DNA of 64,000 nt from Candidatus Sulfidibacterium hydrothermale (GTDB lineage: Bacteria; Bacteroidota; Bacteroidia; Bacteroidales; F082): the NCBI RefSeq assembly GCF_020149915.1, contig NZ_CP083760.1, forward strand, positions 2,666,001-2,730,000. The letters run 5' to 3'. Of this stretch, positions 42,225 to 51,385 are shown one piece after another (the first letter of the stretch is position 1; each line of letters begins with the position of its first letter). The notes beneath the pieces were generated by a model. That model was not told where the DNA came from, did no database searches, and saw nothing but the letters and a program-made list of their open reading frames with translations. A program made the position numbers and the translations under genes.

Positions 42225-44681
42225 ATGAAGTTATCCTATAACTGGTTAAAAGAATACATTGACTTAGATGTTGATCCGCAGGAATTATCGGCCATCCTTA
42301 CCGATATTGGCCTGGAAGTAGAAGGTTTTGAAGAAGTTCAGTCGGTAAAAGGCGGATTGCAAGGGGTTGTGATTGGCGAAGTGCTTACCTGCGAAAAACA
42401 TCCTAATGCAGATAAATTGAGCATTACCACCGTAGATGTGGGCGGGAAAATTTTACCCATTGTTTGTGGCGCTCCCAATGTGGCTAAAGGACAAAAAGTT
42501 CCGGTGGCTACAGTGGGAACCGTTTTGTACGATGGAGATAAACCGGTACAAATAAAAAAATCGAAAATACGCGGTGAAGTTTCCGAAGGAATGATCTGCG
42601 CCGAAGACGAATTGGGATTGGGAAGCTCGCACGAAGGAATTATGGTACTTGATCCGGAAGCCCGCCCCGGAACACCGGCTGCAGATTATTTTGACATTCA
42701 AACCGATTATGTGTACGAAATCGGGCTTACCCCCAACCGGGGCGATGCGGCTTCGCATATTGGCTCAGCCCGCGACCTGGTAGCCGGATTAAACCGCTAT
42801 TTCAACACCCGGAAATATCATTTAAACCTTCCGGACGTATCTGGTTTTAAAGTAGACAACCACGATCTGGATATCGAAGTGGAAGTTAAAGATACAGATG
42901 CTTGTCCGCGGTATTCCGGCATCACGGTAAAAGATATCACGGTAAAAGAATCACCCGAATGGCTGAAACAACGGCTGGAAAGCATTGGCGTGCGTCCCAT
43001 CAACAATGTGGTGGACATTACGAACTTTGTCTTACATGAAACCGGCCATCCGCTTCATGCTTTTGATGCAGCCAAAATCAAAGGGAACAAAGTGGTAGTC
43101 CAAAAAATGCCGGATCAAACGCCTTTTGTTACACTCGATGAGGTAGAGCGGAAATTGCATGTGGAAGATCTGATGATCTGTAACGAAGAAGAAGGCATGT
43201 GTATTGCCGGTGTTTTTGGCGGAGCAGAATCGGGCGTTACGGAAAAAACCACGGCCGTTTTTCTTGAAAGTGCTTATTTCGATCCCAAACACATTCGTAA
43301 AACTTCCAAACGACATATCCTGCAAACCGATGCCAGTTTCCGGTTTGAACGGGGAGCCGATCCCAACATCACGCTGTTTGCCTTAAAACGGGCAGCCTTA
43401 CTGGTAAAAGCACTGGCCGGCGGAACCATCTCATCCGAAATAAAGGATGTTTATCCGCATCCGGTGGAAAAATGGACCATTGATATTTCATATGCCCACG
43501 TTGACCGGCTTATCGGAAACCCCATCGACAGAGATATCATCAAAGAAATCGTACAGGATCTGGAGATGGAAATCATCGAAGAAACAAACGAAGGCTTAAA
43601 ACTGCGTATTCCTACTTTTAAAGTGGATGTATTACGCGAAGTAGATGTTATTGAAGAGATCCTTCGAATTTACGGCTACAATAATGTGAAGTTTGAAGAC
43701 AAAATACACTCTTCCGTGAGCCTGCGACCCAAACCCGATCTGGAAAAATTACAAAACGAGATTTCTGATTATCTGGTAGGACAGGGTTTCCATGAGATGA
43801 TGAACAACTCGTTAACCCGGTCGGATTACATTACCCAGAGCGGGACATTCAACGAAAAAAATAATGTTACCCTGCTGAATCCGTTGAGCAAAGAACTGGA
43901 TATTTTACGTCAGACCCTGCTGTTCGGCGGACTGGAAGTAACGGCTTATAACCAAAACCGCAAAAAAAATGATCTAAAGCTTTTTGAGTTTGGAAAAATC
44001 TATCTCAAAAAAGACAATTACGATAAAAAACGCGGGGTAAAAAATTATTACGAAGAAAAACACCTGATCCTTTTGGCTACCGGACGCCTGCAGGAAGAAA
44101 ACTGGAATGCAGGCCACGAAAAAGCTGATTTTTTCTACGTAAAAGGAATAGCGGACAGCCTGTTAAAAAAACTGGGTATCGACGAGAAGAAAACAGAAAT
44201 CAACGATACAACCAATTCCAATTTTCAATACGGTCTTGATTTCACCTACGGGGGCAAATTACTGGCCACAGTTGGTGCTGTTCATCCAAAAATTCTCCGG
44301 ATGACAGGAGTGAAAAATGAAGTTTTTGCTGCCGACCTGAATTGGGATCTGATTACCCAGCTGGTACCGCGCGAGGACATTCAGTATGTTCCTGTTCCAA
44401 AATTCCCGGCGGTACGCCGCGATCTGGCGTTGGTGATCGATAAAAACATCCGCTTTGCGGAAATGAAAAAACTGGCTTTCCGCACCGAAAGAAAGCTGTT
44501 GAAATCGGTAGGAATATTTGACATCTATGAAGGCGATAAAATTCCGGAAGGGAAAAAATCATATGCGCTTTCGTTTATCTTACAAGATGAAAACAAAACT
44601 CTTACCGACAAAGTCATTGACAAAACCATGCGCCGGATTCAACAGGCTTTTGAAAGAGAACTCCATGCTACATTACGATAA
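42225..44681 (+). CDS. pheT: Phenylalanyl-tRNA synthetase beta subunit
   Basis: An 818-residue PheT. N-terminal MKLSYNWLKEYID, an EMAP-type tRNA-binding domain (about 40-150, with CEKHPNADKLSI), the B3/B4 editing region (LTPNRGDAASHIGSARDL), B5 domain, the catalytic-like core, and a C-terminal ferredoxin-fold anticodon-binding domain (FPAVRRDLALVIDKNIRF ... LTDKVIDKTMRRI). The alpha subunit gene pheS is not adjacent, which is normal in Bacteroidota. It is followed 26 bases later by a sigma-54 activator. Confidence 0.97.
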   Translation: MKLSYNWLKEYIDLDVDPQELSAILTDIGLEVEGFEEVQSVKGGLQGVVIGEVLTCEKHPNADKLSITTVDVGGKILPIVCGAPNVAKGQKVPVATVGTVLYDGDKPVQIKKSKIRGEVSEGMICAEDELGLGSSHEGIMVLDPEARPGTPAADYFDIQTDYVYEIGLTPNRGDAASHIGSARDLVAGLNRYFNTRKYHLNLPDVSGFKVDNHDLDIEVEVKDTDACPRYSGITVKDITVKESPEWLKQRLESIGVRPINNVVDITNFVLHETGHPLHAFDAAKIKGNKVVVQKMPDQTPFVTLDEVERKLHVEDLMICNEEEGMCIAGVFGGAESGVTEKTTAVFLESAYFDPKHIRKTSKRHILQTDASFRFERGADPNITLFALKRAALLVKALAGGTISSEIKDVYPHPVEKWTIDISYAHVDRLIGNPIDRDIIKEIVQDLEMEIIEETNEGLKLRIPTFKVDVLREVDVIEEILRIYGYNNVKFEDKIHSSVSLRPKPDLEKLQNEISDYLVGQGFHEMMNNSLTRSDYITQSGTFNEKNNVTLLNPLSKELDILRQTLLFGGLEVTAYNQNRKKNDLKLFEFGKIYLKKDNYDKKRGVKNYYEEKHLILLATGRLQEENWNAGHEKADFFYVKGIADSLLKKLGIDEKKTEINDTTNSNFQYGLDFTYGGKLLATVGAVHPKILRMTGVKNEVFAADLNWDLITQLVPREDIQYVPVPKFPAVRRDLALVIDKNIRFAEMKKLAFRTERKLLKSVGIFDIYEGDKIPEGKKSYALSFILQDENKTLTDKVIDKTMRRIQQAFERELHATLR

Positions 44682-44707
44682 TTGAACACACGATAAAAAA
44701 ACCGGAT

Positions 44708-45943
44708 ATGGACATCCAAAGTATTAAACAACGATTTGGCATTATTGGAAACTCTCCCTTGCTCAACCGTGCCATCGACATTGCCATGCAGGTGGCATCA
44801 ACCGATCTTACCGTACTCATCACCGGTGAGAGCGGAACAGGAAAGGAAGTTTTTCCTCAGATTATTCATCATTTGAGTCCCCGCAAACACGGGAACTACA
44901 TTGCCGTAAACTGCGGTGCCATTCCGGAAGGAACCATTGATTCGGAACTTTTTGGCCACGAAAAAGGATCATTTACCGGGGCCCACGAAGCCCGGAAAGG
45001 CTACTTTGAAGTTGCCAACGGGGGAACCATTTTTCTGGATGAAGTAGCCGAACTGCCGCTTTCCACACAGGTGCGCTTACTGCGTGTGCTGGAAGTTGGT
45101 GAATTTATGAAAGTAGGCTCTTCTAAAGTGATTAAAACCGATGTTCGTGTGGTGGCTGCCACCAATGTGAATATTCCGGAAGCCATCGAGAAAGGAAAAT
45201 TCAGACAGGATCTGTTTTACCGGTTAAATACGGTTCCTATTTACATTCCGCCGTTACGCGAGCGCAAAGAAGACATCCATTTGCTTTTCCGGAAATTTGC
45301 TGCCGACTTTGCTGAGAAATACCACATGCCCCCGCTGCGTCTGACCAGTGATGCTGTTGAAGTTTTAAAAAACTATTATTGGCCCGGAAATGTCCGCCAG
45401 TTGAAAAATATCACCGAACAAATATCGATCATCGAAAAAGACAAAGAAGTAACCGCTGATGTGTTACGGCTTTATCTTCCTGACACTACCAAACCGGCTC
45501 TTCCTGTACTTTACCGGCAACAGGAGGAAGATCATTTTTCGGAAAGGGATTTGCTGTACAAAGTACTTTTCGACATGAAAAAGGACATCACAGAACTGAA
45601 AAAGATTGTGATTGACATCCTTGAAAAAAACCCGGACGACAGCACGCTGGAGAAGACCAAAGCGCTGCTGGTAAAACACGTATCGGATGCCGACGCCCTG
45701 GACCTTATGCATACAAAAGAGGATGAGATAAAAATCGTTCATCCGAAAGAAACCGTTCCGGAAGAAGAGAAATTCCATTCTCCTGAAATTATTGAAGAGT
45801 CTTTGTCGTTGCAGGATAAAGAAAAAGAAATGATCCGGAAAGCCCTGGAAAAACATAATGGTAAACGGAAAGATGCAGCCCGCGAACTGGGAATTTCCGA
45901 ACGCACACTCTACCGGAAGATCAAGGAATATCAGATTCGCTGA
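44708..45943 (+). CDS. Sigma-54-dependent transcriptional activator without receiver domain
   Basis: A 411-residue AAA+ enhancer-binding protein. Walker A GESGTGKE near residue 40; the sigma-54 contact loop reads GSFTGA rather than the usual GAFTGA; Walker B GGTIFLDEVAELP; sensor region RVVAATNVNIP and RLNTVPIYIPPLRER. A linker with helical charged sequence (about 270-360) leads to a Fis-type helix-turn-helix (GKRKDAARELGISERTLYRKIKEY). There is no receiver or GAF domain at the N-terminus, so control must come through expression or a partner. It is likely co-transcribed with pheT; target genes are unknown. Confidence 0.92.
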   Translation: MDIQSIKQRFGIIGNSPLLNRAIDIAMQVASTDLTVLITGESGTGKEVFPQIIHHLSPRKHGNYIAVNCGAIPEGTIDSELFGHEKGSFTGAHEARKGYFEVANGGTIFLDEVAELPLSTQVRLLRVLEVGEFMKVGSSKVIKTDVRVVAATNVNIPEAIEKGKFRQDLFYRLNTVPIYIPPLRERKEDIHLLFRKFAADFAEKYHMPPLRLTSDAVEVLKNYYWPGNVRQLKNITEQISIIEKDKEVTADVLRLYLPDTTKPALPVLYRQQEEDHFSERDLLYKVLFDMKKDITELKKIVIDILEKNPDDSTLEKTKALLVKHVSDADALDLMHTKEDEIKIVHPKETVPEEEKFHSPEIIEESLSLQDKEKEMIRKALEKHNGKRKDAARELGISERTLYRKIKEYQIR

Positions 45944-46058
45944 TGGAAGTGAGGATGGGGGATGTTTGATGTGAGGATGTTTGTGTAGATGCCTGAATAT
46001 GGTTGACCGTTTTTACTTACTTATTTTCATTATTTACGTTGTTCATTCATGAGTGATC

Positions 46059-46889
46059 TTAGAGACTGAAGGATTGTTGTCCATTACAAAGATAACTTTT
46101 TTCAAATTCATTGGGGCTTTTTCGTTGTAACTCTATATGAGGCTTTTCCTGGTTGTAAAGTAACACGGTTCGGTCAACCTCTTTTTGAAGTTCTTCAAAA
46201 CTGTTTATCTGACGATGGTTCAGGTAATTGTTTTTTATAACCCCGTTTAGTCTTTCTACTTTCCCGTTCTCCCACGGGTATTCGCACATGCTGTTTTTAA
46301 AGCCTTCTTTTTGAGTCAGCTTTAAAAAAGCCTTGTCGTAATATTGACCCCCTCCGTCTGAGTGAAATACAATACCGGTTGTCATTGTGTTTTCCTTCAT
46401 CCGAAGTTTAATAGCCTTCTGTAAAGCCGGTAATGTAGTCTGTTCTGTAGTCAGCCTTTTTGAAACAGAATGACCTAAAATCCGTCTGGAATAGGAATCT
46501 TCAATAAAAGTGATGTAATAGAATCTGCTGTTTATTTCATAGTAGGTAATATCACTTTGCCATGCCTGATTAATTCCGGTTAAAGTCATGCTTTTTAATA
46601 AATTATCAAACCGGACAACGCCTGTGCTATCGGTGGTTCTTCGCCAGTTTTTTACCTTTGCTACCGTTAACCCTTCTGATTTGCAAAAGGCTTCAAACCG
46701 GTCTCTGCCCATGGTCTGGGGACGTAACTTATAATACATATCCCGTATTCCCATTGTAGGATGATCCTCTCGTATTTGATAAATCATAACCAGTAATTGC
46801 TTTTGCTCTGAGCGTATTCTCAGCTTTTTATCCAGCATCTTATGAAAAGCCTGTTTACTAATCCCTATGCTCTTATACAGACGGTTCAT
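46059..46889 (-). CDS. IS3-family transposase OrfB (DDE integrase domain)
   Basis: A 276-residue transposase. An HTH_21-like start (LVMIYQIREDHPTMGIRDMYYKL) precedes the catalytic core: first Asp in QAWQSDITYYEI, second in VFHSDGGGQYYD, and the glutamate in WENGKVERLNGVIKNNYL, so the DDE triad is intact. The ATG overlaps the OrfA stop as ATGA. The OrfB frame is also open upstream of its ATG back to an A9G slippery site in orfA, allowing an OrfAB fusion by -1 frameshifting. Confidence 0.92.
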   Translation of the reverse strand: MNRLYKSIGISKQAFHKMLDKKLRIRSEQKQLLVMIYQIREDHPTMGIRDMYYKLRPQTMGRDRFEAFCKSEGLTVAKVKNWRRTTDSTGVVRFDNLLKSMTLTGINQAWQSDITYYEINSRFYYITFIEDSYSRRILGHSVSKRLTTEQTTLPALQKAIKLRMKENTMTTGIVFHSDGGGQYYDKAFLKLTQKEGFKNSMCEYPWENGKVERLNGVIKNNYLNHRQINSFEELQKEVDRTVLLYNQEKPHIELQRKSPNEFEKSYLCNGQQSFSL

Positions 46890-47311
46890 GCTGTATCGGT
46901 ATTGTTCTCTGTGGTGCCAGAAATATTCGAGGGTCGGGTAGAAAACTTTTTTTTTATATCTACGCCATAGGTCTCTTCTGCCAGTTCTATCATCTTATCT
47001 TTGAAATCAATCAGGATTTGCTTTTGGCCGATTATCCGTTCAAGTTCTGCTACTTTCTTTTTGAGTTCCAATAGCTGCCTTGTGTCACTATCTGTTTCAA
47101 TAATAAGTTTCTCTTTCTTGTCTTTCATAGTTCCGAATTTGTTTAACCACCGATAAACGTTAGTAGTGGTTACTTCATATTGTTTGCTAATTTCGGAAAC
47201 TTTTGTTTTGCCTGTTTCTATTTCCCTGACTTTTTGAATCTTGAAACTGTCGCTGAAATGACGACGCCTTCGCTCGGCGGTGGTCATTTTAAATTGTCTT
47301 CTTGTTGCCAT
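46886..47311 (-). CDS. IS3-family transposase OrfA (HTH protein)
   Basis: A 141-residue DNA-binding protein from the ATG at 47311 (MATRRQFKMTTAERRRRHFS); a longer TTG start would lie inside the terminal repeat. It has the helix-turn-helix VSEISKQYEVTTTNVYRWLNKFG and a leucine-zipper-like coiled coil (LLELKKKVAELERIIGQKQILIDF). The slippery run A9G (46955-46946 region, minus strand) lies in the codons ATA AAA AAA AAG near the 3' end, in the phase for -1 slippage into OrfB. Confidence 0.9.
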   Translation of the reverse strand: MATRRQFKMTTAERRRRHFSDSFKIQKVREIETGKTKVSEISKQYEVTTTNVYRWLNKFGTMKDKKEKLIIETDSDTRQLLELKKKVAELERIIGQKQILIDFKDKMIELAEETYGVDIKKKFSTRPSNISGTTENNTDTA

Positions 47312-47466
47312 TTTTAACTGTTTTTTAAAGTGAATTCTTATGTTAAAAGTGGTCAACCTATTTCAGGCATTGACATTGATGTGAGGATGTTAGATGTAGA
47401 ATGTGCGATTTTTAATTTTTAACAATTAGCATCCTGATTATTAGTTAATTCGGAAAGAAAACACAC

Positions 47467-48492
47467 TTACGGGTTCCTGTAAAAAAGCTTTCCGGTAACA
47501 ATAAAAGAAGCAAAAACAAAAATTCCGAACACCAGGCTGCTCAAAGCCAGCTGCATTCCTCCGGAAATAATATGTCCGCTGGTACAACCGCCTGCCATAC
47601 GGGCACCAAACACCAAAATAAAACCACCAACAAAAGCCCAGAAGATACGTTTTCCGGCCGAAGGCCCCTGGGTGTCAATCCATCGTTGATGAACCCAACG
47701 GAATTTAAAATCTTTTCGCAACAAAGCAAAAACCAGTCCGGCCAACAGCGCTCCCGAAAGGAAAATCAATTCCCAATGTCCGGGGGTAGAAATCTTTGAG
47801 AAATATCCATTCTGCGTGGCTCCTGCCAGCCGATCGGCCACATACGGATAAGAAGTTGAAGCTCCTATGGGTCGGTTGGTAGTCGCTTTTAAGAAAACAA
47901 TACTGTTTAAAACAGCCAACCCGATTCCGCTGTACAACCAGCGATAATTCAAACCGGAAAAGCCTTTTTTCTTTTCATATCCGTGCAAAGCAAAAGCGGC
48001 AACAACAAAAACAATTGCCAAAACAAGGAGCAACACAAAAAAGAGTACGCTGTGTTGTCCGGTTAAAGAAAAAAGAGAGAGCTTTCCCCAATTGGGTCCC
48101 AACACCGGATTTAGTTCCGGTTTCAAAACCGTAAACACAAGTCCGCCAAGCAAGCCGCCGACTATCCCGGTCAGTGCATCCAGCGAACCTTCGCCGGTTG
48201 ACACCGCCAAAGTGCCCGGACAATAACCCAAAACGGCCATACCTATACCAAAAACAATTCCGCCAAGCAGCACGCCGCCGGCAATAAAAGGTTTAACGTG
48301 ATACGAGGCCAACCCTAACCAAATTTCCACATTCAGCAGCAATGCCCCTACGCCAATCGTCATCAAAATGGCTTTGGCAATGGTCATATCTTTTAGCATC
48401 GCATTTCCACTGATCACATCAAAACGGTTCAACCGTGCATAAACCAGCAATCCGCCAAACAAAAATCCAAAAAATAAAATAAGTATATTCAT
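47467..48492 (-). CDS. YeeE/YedE-family sulfur transporter-like membrane protein
   Basis: A 341-residue, roughly nine-span inner-membrane protein. Two repeated halves each carry the family's conserved cysteine loop: MAVLGYCPGTLAVSTGEGS in the first and RMAGGCTSGHIISGGMQLA in the second. YeeE/TsuA-type proteins import thiosulfate or related sulfur compounds through such cysteines. No sulfurtransferase or TusA gene is adjacent. An exact -7 box TACCTTTG lies at 48514-48521. Confidence 0.88.
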   Translation of the reverse strand: MNILILFFGFLFGGLLVYARLNRFDVISGNAMLKDMTIAKAILMTIGVGALLLNVEIWLGLASYHVKPFIAGGVLLGGIVFGIGMAVLGYCPGTLAVSTGEGSLDALTGIVGGLLGGLVFTVLKPELNPVLGPNWGKLSLFSLTGQHSVLFFVLLLVLAIVFVVAAFALHGYEKKKGFSGLNYRWLYSGIGLAVLNSIVFLKATTNRPIGASTSYPYVADRLAGATQNGYFSKISTPGHWELIFLSGALLAGLVFALLRKDFKFRWVHQRWIDTQGPSAGKRIFWAFVGGFILVFGARMAGGCTSGHIISGGMQLALSSLVFGIFVFASFIVTGKLFYRNP

Positions 48493-48793
48493 AAGACGAT
48501 ACGTTTAAAAAAACAAAGGTAAATGATTTCACAGCAAACTGTCAAGGCAACCGAAAATTCATCCAAACAGGTTAACTCTCGCTAATTCCTGTTTTCTTGT
48601 TCATTTCTTGTCCCGCCAAGAAAGCCCGCCTGCCCGCGCGTTTCGGGAGGTCCGCCTGAACGGCACAGTCGGGCAGGCCCGCCTGCAGCTGGTATCTATA
48701 TAAAAACGGAATAACACAACAAAGATGTTCTCAGCACATTAAATAAAAATGGCGCCAAAAACACCTCCCGTTAAATTTCCAACGAAAGACGGA
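48493..48793. other. Gene-free stretch with promoter and GC-rich repeat
   Basis: Holds the -7 box for the YeeE gene (48514-48521, minus strand), the reverse-complement copy (48604-48623) of the repeat at 21118-21137, and a CAGTCGGGCAGGC word (48666-48678) that recurs at 57515-57527. No gene supported. Confidence 0.55.
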
Positions 48794-50023
48794 TTACAAA
48801 ACGAATTTTCCGGTTTTCAGGTAACCTTCTCCGGAGAGCCGGTAAATATAAACTCCTTTTTCCGGGATGTTCAGCGAAAGGCGTTCGCCACGTTTTACCT
48901 CCGGAAAACTTAATATTTTTTTCCCGGAAAGATCAAAAATGGAAAGGGCAGCTTTTGTCCCTTCAGGAAGTGCTGCAATCCGGAGAACAGTTCCCCGGGC
49001 TGTTTTCATAAAGACGACAGATCCGTCTTCAGTTTTTTTTTGAGGGTTTATTGCCGTCACCTGCTCTGCCAGCCACAAGGTAGCATTCATAATCAACCGT
49101 TCATGATTTCCGTTGGCATCTTCTATCCAGCCATCGTACAACCGGTCATTAGGATCTCCGGTTCCGTCATCAGCAGGAGAGCTGTCGCCCATTGCGGCCA
49201 CTTTTCCTTTACCGAAAGTTGCAATGGCAAACATCACATCACGGTTTCCAAAATCGGCTCCTGTCCGGTAAATCAACCCCTGTACGCTGCTGTTATCATC
49301 CGGATGCAGAGTCATGGAAGTTCCGGCAAAAAACTGCAATTCGGTTACTTTTCCCATCGGTCCGTTTAAAATCGGACTATCCGGAAGGTCACGCACATTG
49401 GTGGATTTATCATCAAATTTGAGCAAGTCGAAAGAAATACCAAAAGGATCGGCCTGCATGGAATTGTTTTTCATCAGATCATTCCAAATGGAGGGGGAAT
49501 CGATCCCGTCTCCGTTACGGTCAGAAAGATCATGATCAGAAATCATAAAAAGCCCGCCGCCATGATATACAAACTGAAGTATGGCTGTTTTTTCGGCATC
49601 GGTAAAGCGGATATTAGGCTCATCCACCACAAACACAGCGTAATGTGATAAATCCTGCGGATTGGTTCCGTCACCATAAGTAATTTTGCCATTGTAAGGC
49701 AGGGTTTCCACTTCAAAACCTTTTTTCACCAGATCAATCCCCCACGAAGAAAGGGCTCCTGTCCAGTAAGACTCTTTGGTATCTGCTGTCACATCGCTTT
49801 GCGACGGAGTGGGATAACGCTGCGCATTGGCTTCGTAACCCGGACCAGCCACGACTGTTCCATCCTGGTTATACTGTAAATTAAACTGGTCGGCATCAAT
49901 AACCCAATCAGCATTACTGGCTGTTTCAGCTTTGGTAGCATCAAACAAAACTTTCAGCTGGGCATAAGAAGGTGCTGAAAGAAGAACAGACAGAAAAACC
50001 AACAATATAATCTTTACACGCAT
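48794..50023 (-). CDS. Secreted protein with type IX secretion C-terminal sorting domain
   Basis: A 409-residue exported protein, start at the ATG giving the signal peptide MRVKIILLVFLSVLLSAPSYAQ; the -7 box TACCTTTG at 50047-50054 rules out the longer reading. The body resembles a class I glutamine-amidotransferase-like or ABC-type DUF4350 fold (LSHYAVFVVDEPNIRFTDAEKTAILQFVYHGGGLFMISDHD). The last 80 residues (SIFDLSGKKILSF ... KGVYIYRLSG ... GKFVL) form a Por secretion tail (TIGR04183). It is therefore exported across the outer membrane by the type IX system. Its activity is unknown. Confidence 0.82.
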   Translation of the reverse strand: MRVKIILLVFLSVLLSAPSYAQLKVLFDATKAETASNADWVIDADQFNLQYNQDGTVVAGPGYEANAQRYPTPSQSDVTADTKESYWTGALSSWGIDLVKKGFEVETLPYNGKITYGDGTNPQDLSHYAVFVVDEPNIRFTDAEKTAILQFVYHGGGLFMISDHDLSDRNGDGIDSPSIWNDLMKNNSMQADPFGISFDLLKFDDKSTNVRDLPDSPILNGPMGKVTELQFFAGTSMTLHPDDNSSVQGLIYRTGADFGNRDVMFAIATFGKGKVAAMGDSSPADDGTGDPNDRLYDGWIEDANGNHERLIMNATLWLAEQVTAINPQKKTEDGSVVFMKTARGTVLRIAALPEGTKAALSIFDLSGKKILSFPEVKRGERLSLNIPEKGVYIYRLSGEGYLKTGKFVL

Positions 50024-50046
50024 CGTATTATTTTTAAAAAGGGGAG

Positions 50047-50054
50047 CAAAGGTA
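50047..50054 (-). promoter_or_regulatory. -7 box of the T9SS cargo gene
   Basis: TACCTTTG on the minus strand, exact TAnnTTTG, 24 bases before the start codon. Confidence 0.55.
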
Positions 50055-50161
50055 GCGAAAAAGCAATAGGAGCAAAAAATTTTAACATTTCCGTTTTTGT
50101 TTTGAAACCCGGGTACAGCACGGAATAGCACGAAATTTCTCCACGGCTTCCTTTTCTTTTC

Positions 50162-50169
50162 TATTTTTG
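50162..50169 (+). promoter_or_regulatory. -7 box of the aminotransferase-ggt-thioesterase-aat operon
   Basis: TATTTTTG, exact TAnnTTTG, 15 bases before the aminotransferase ATG. Confidence 0.5.
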
Positions 50170-50183
50170 AAAAAAAGTTTACC

Positions 50184-51377
50184 ATGTATTTAACCGATAG
50201 AGAATTATTTTACCGGCACCTTGCCATTCCGGCAGAAGTACCACAGGCTCTGGAGATTGTAAAAGCCGAAGGAATCTACCTTTATGATGAAACAGGAAAA
50301 CAATATGTTGATTTGGTATCAGGAGTTTCGGTCAGCAACGTTGGCCACCAGCATCCGGCTGTAGTGGAAGCGGTAAAAGAGCAAGCCGAAAAATACATGC
50401 ATCTGATGGTTTACGGCAAATATATCCAGTCGCCTCAGGTAAGGCTGGCCGGGAAAATGGCCGAACACCTTGCCCCGTCGTTAGACTCCGTGTATTTTGT
50501 CAATTCGGGAAGTGAAGCCATCGAAGGCGCGTTAAAGCTGGCCAAACGCATCACGGGAAGAACCGAAATGGTGGCTTTTAAAAATGCTTACCATGGACAC
50601 ACCCACGGGGCCATGAGCATGTTGGGAAACGAAAAAATGAAATATGCTTTTTATCCCCTGCTACCGGATATTCGTTTTCTGCGTTTCAATGTCATGGATG
50701 ACCTGGCACAAATCACCACGCGTACGGCTTGTGTACTCATCGAACCTGTCCAGGCCGAAGCCGGCATTCTGATTCCGGATAAAACGTACATAAAAGCTTT
50801 GCGCGACCGTTGTAACGAAACCGGAACCATTTTGATTTTTGATGAAGTACAAATGGGATTTGGCCGTACGGGAAAACTCTTTGCTTACGAACACTTCGAC
50901 GTCGTACCGGATATTCTCTGTCTGGCCAAAGCCATGGGCGGAGGCATGCCCATCGGGGCTTTTGTTTCCTCTAAAGAAAATATGTTGTTACTCACCCATC
51001 ATCCTGAATTAGGACATATTACCACCTTTGGCGGACATCCGGTAAGCTGCGCTGCTGCACTTGCCAGTTTTGAAGTTATCCTTCGCGAAAAACTGCATGA
51101 AAAAGCACAGGCTAAAGGCCGGCTGTTTGTAAAATGGCTCGAAGGACATCCGTTGGTCAAAACGATCCGGCAAATCGGACTTATGCTGGCTGTTGAGCTA
51201 AAAGACGAAGAAACCACCAATAAGGTTGTTCACGAGATGTACAAGCAAGGACTTATTATCGACCGGTTTTTATTTCACGACAAAGCTTTCCGTATTGCAC
51301 CTCCGCTAACCATTACCGAAGAAGAAGTAAAAATGATCGCTTCCAAAATCCTTGACAGTTTTAACCACGCCAAATAA
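50184..51377 (+). CDS. Class III PLP-dependent aminotransferase
   Basis: A 397-residue aminotransferase of the acetylornithine/ornithine/4-aminobutyrate group. VNSGSEAIEGALKLAKRITGR binds the phosphate, LIFDEVQMGFGRTGKLFAYEHF has the PLP aspartate, and the PLP lysine is in LCLAKAMGGGMPIGAF. No arginine-pathway genes are nearby, so the true substrate is open. It is the first gene of a plus-strand operon with ggt, a thioesterase and aat. Confidence 0.88.
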   Translation: MYLTDRELFYRHLAIPAEVPQALEIVKAEGIYLYDETGKQYVDLVSGVSVSNVGHQHPAVVEAVKEQAEKYMHLMVYGKYIQSPQVRLAGKMAEHLAPSLDSVYFVNSGSEAIEGALKLAKRITGRTEMVAFKNAYHGHTHGAMSMLGNEKMKYAFYPLLPDIRFLRFNVMDDLAQITTRTACVLIEPVQAEAGILIPDKTYIKALRDRCNETGTILIFDEVQMGFGRTGKLFAYEHFDVVPDILCLAKAMGGGMPIGAFVSSKENMLLLTHHPELGHITTFGGHPVSCAAALASFEVILREKLHEKAQAKGRLFVKWLEGHPLVKTIRQIGLMLAVELKDEETTNKVVHEMYKQGLIIDRFLFHDKAFRIAPPLTITEEEVKMIASKILDSFNHAK

Positions 51378-51385
51378 CTTGCTTT

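Larger units (their letters stand above)
45990..47369 (-). mobile_element. IS3-family insertion sequence (complete, about 1.38 kb)
   Basis: Terminal inverted repeats TGCCTGAATATGGTTGACC (45990-46008) and, reading inward from the other end, TGCCTGAAATAGGTTGACC (47369-47351), bordering two transposase frames with an intact DDE triad. Ends are TG...CA as in IS3. No clear target duplication is visible, but a TTGATGTGAGGATGTT word occurs on both sides of the insertion. Confidence 0.88.
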
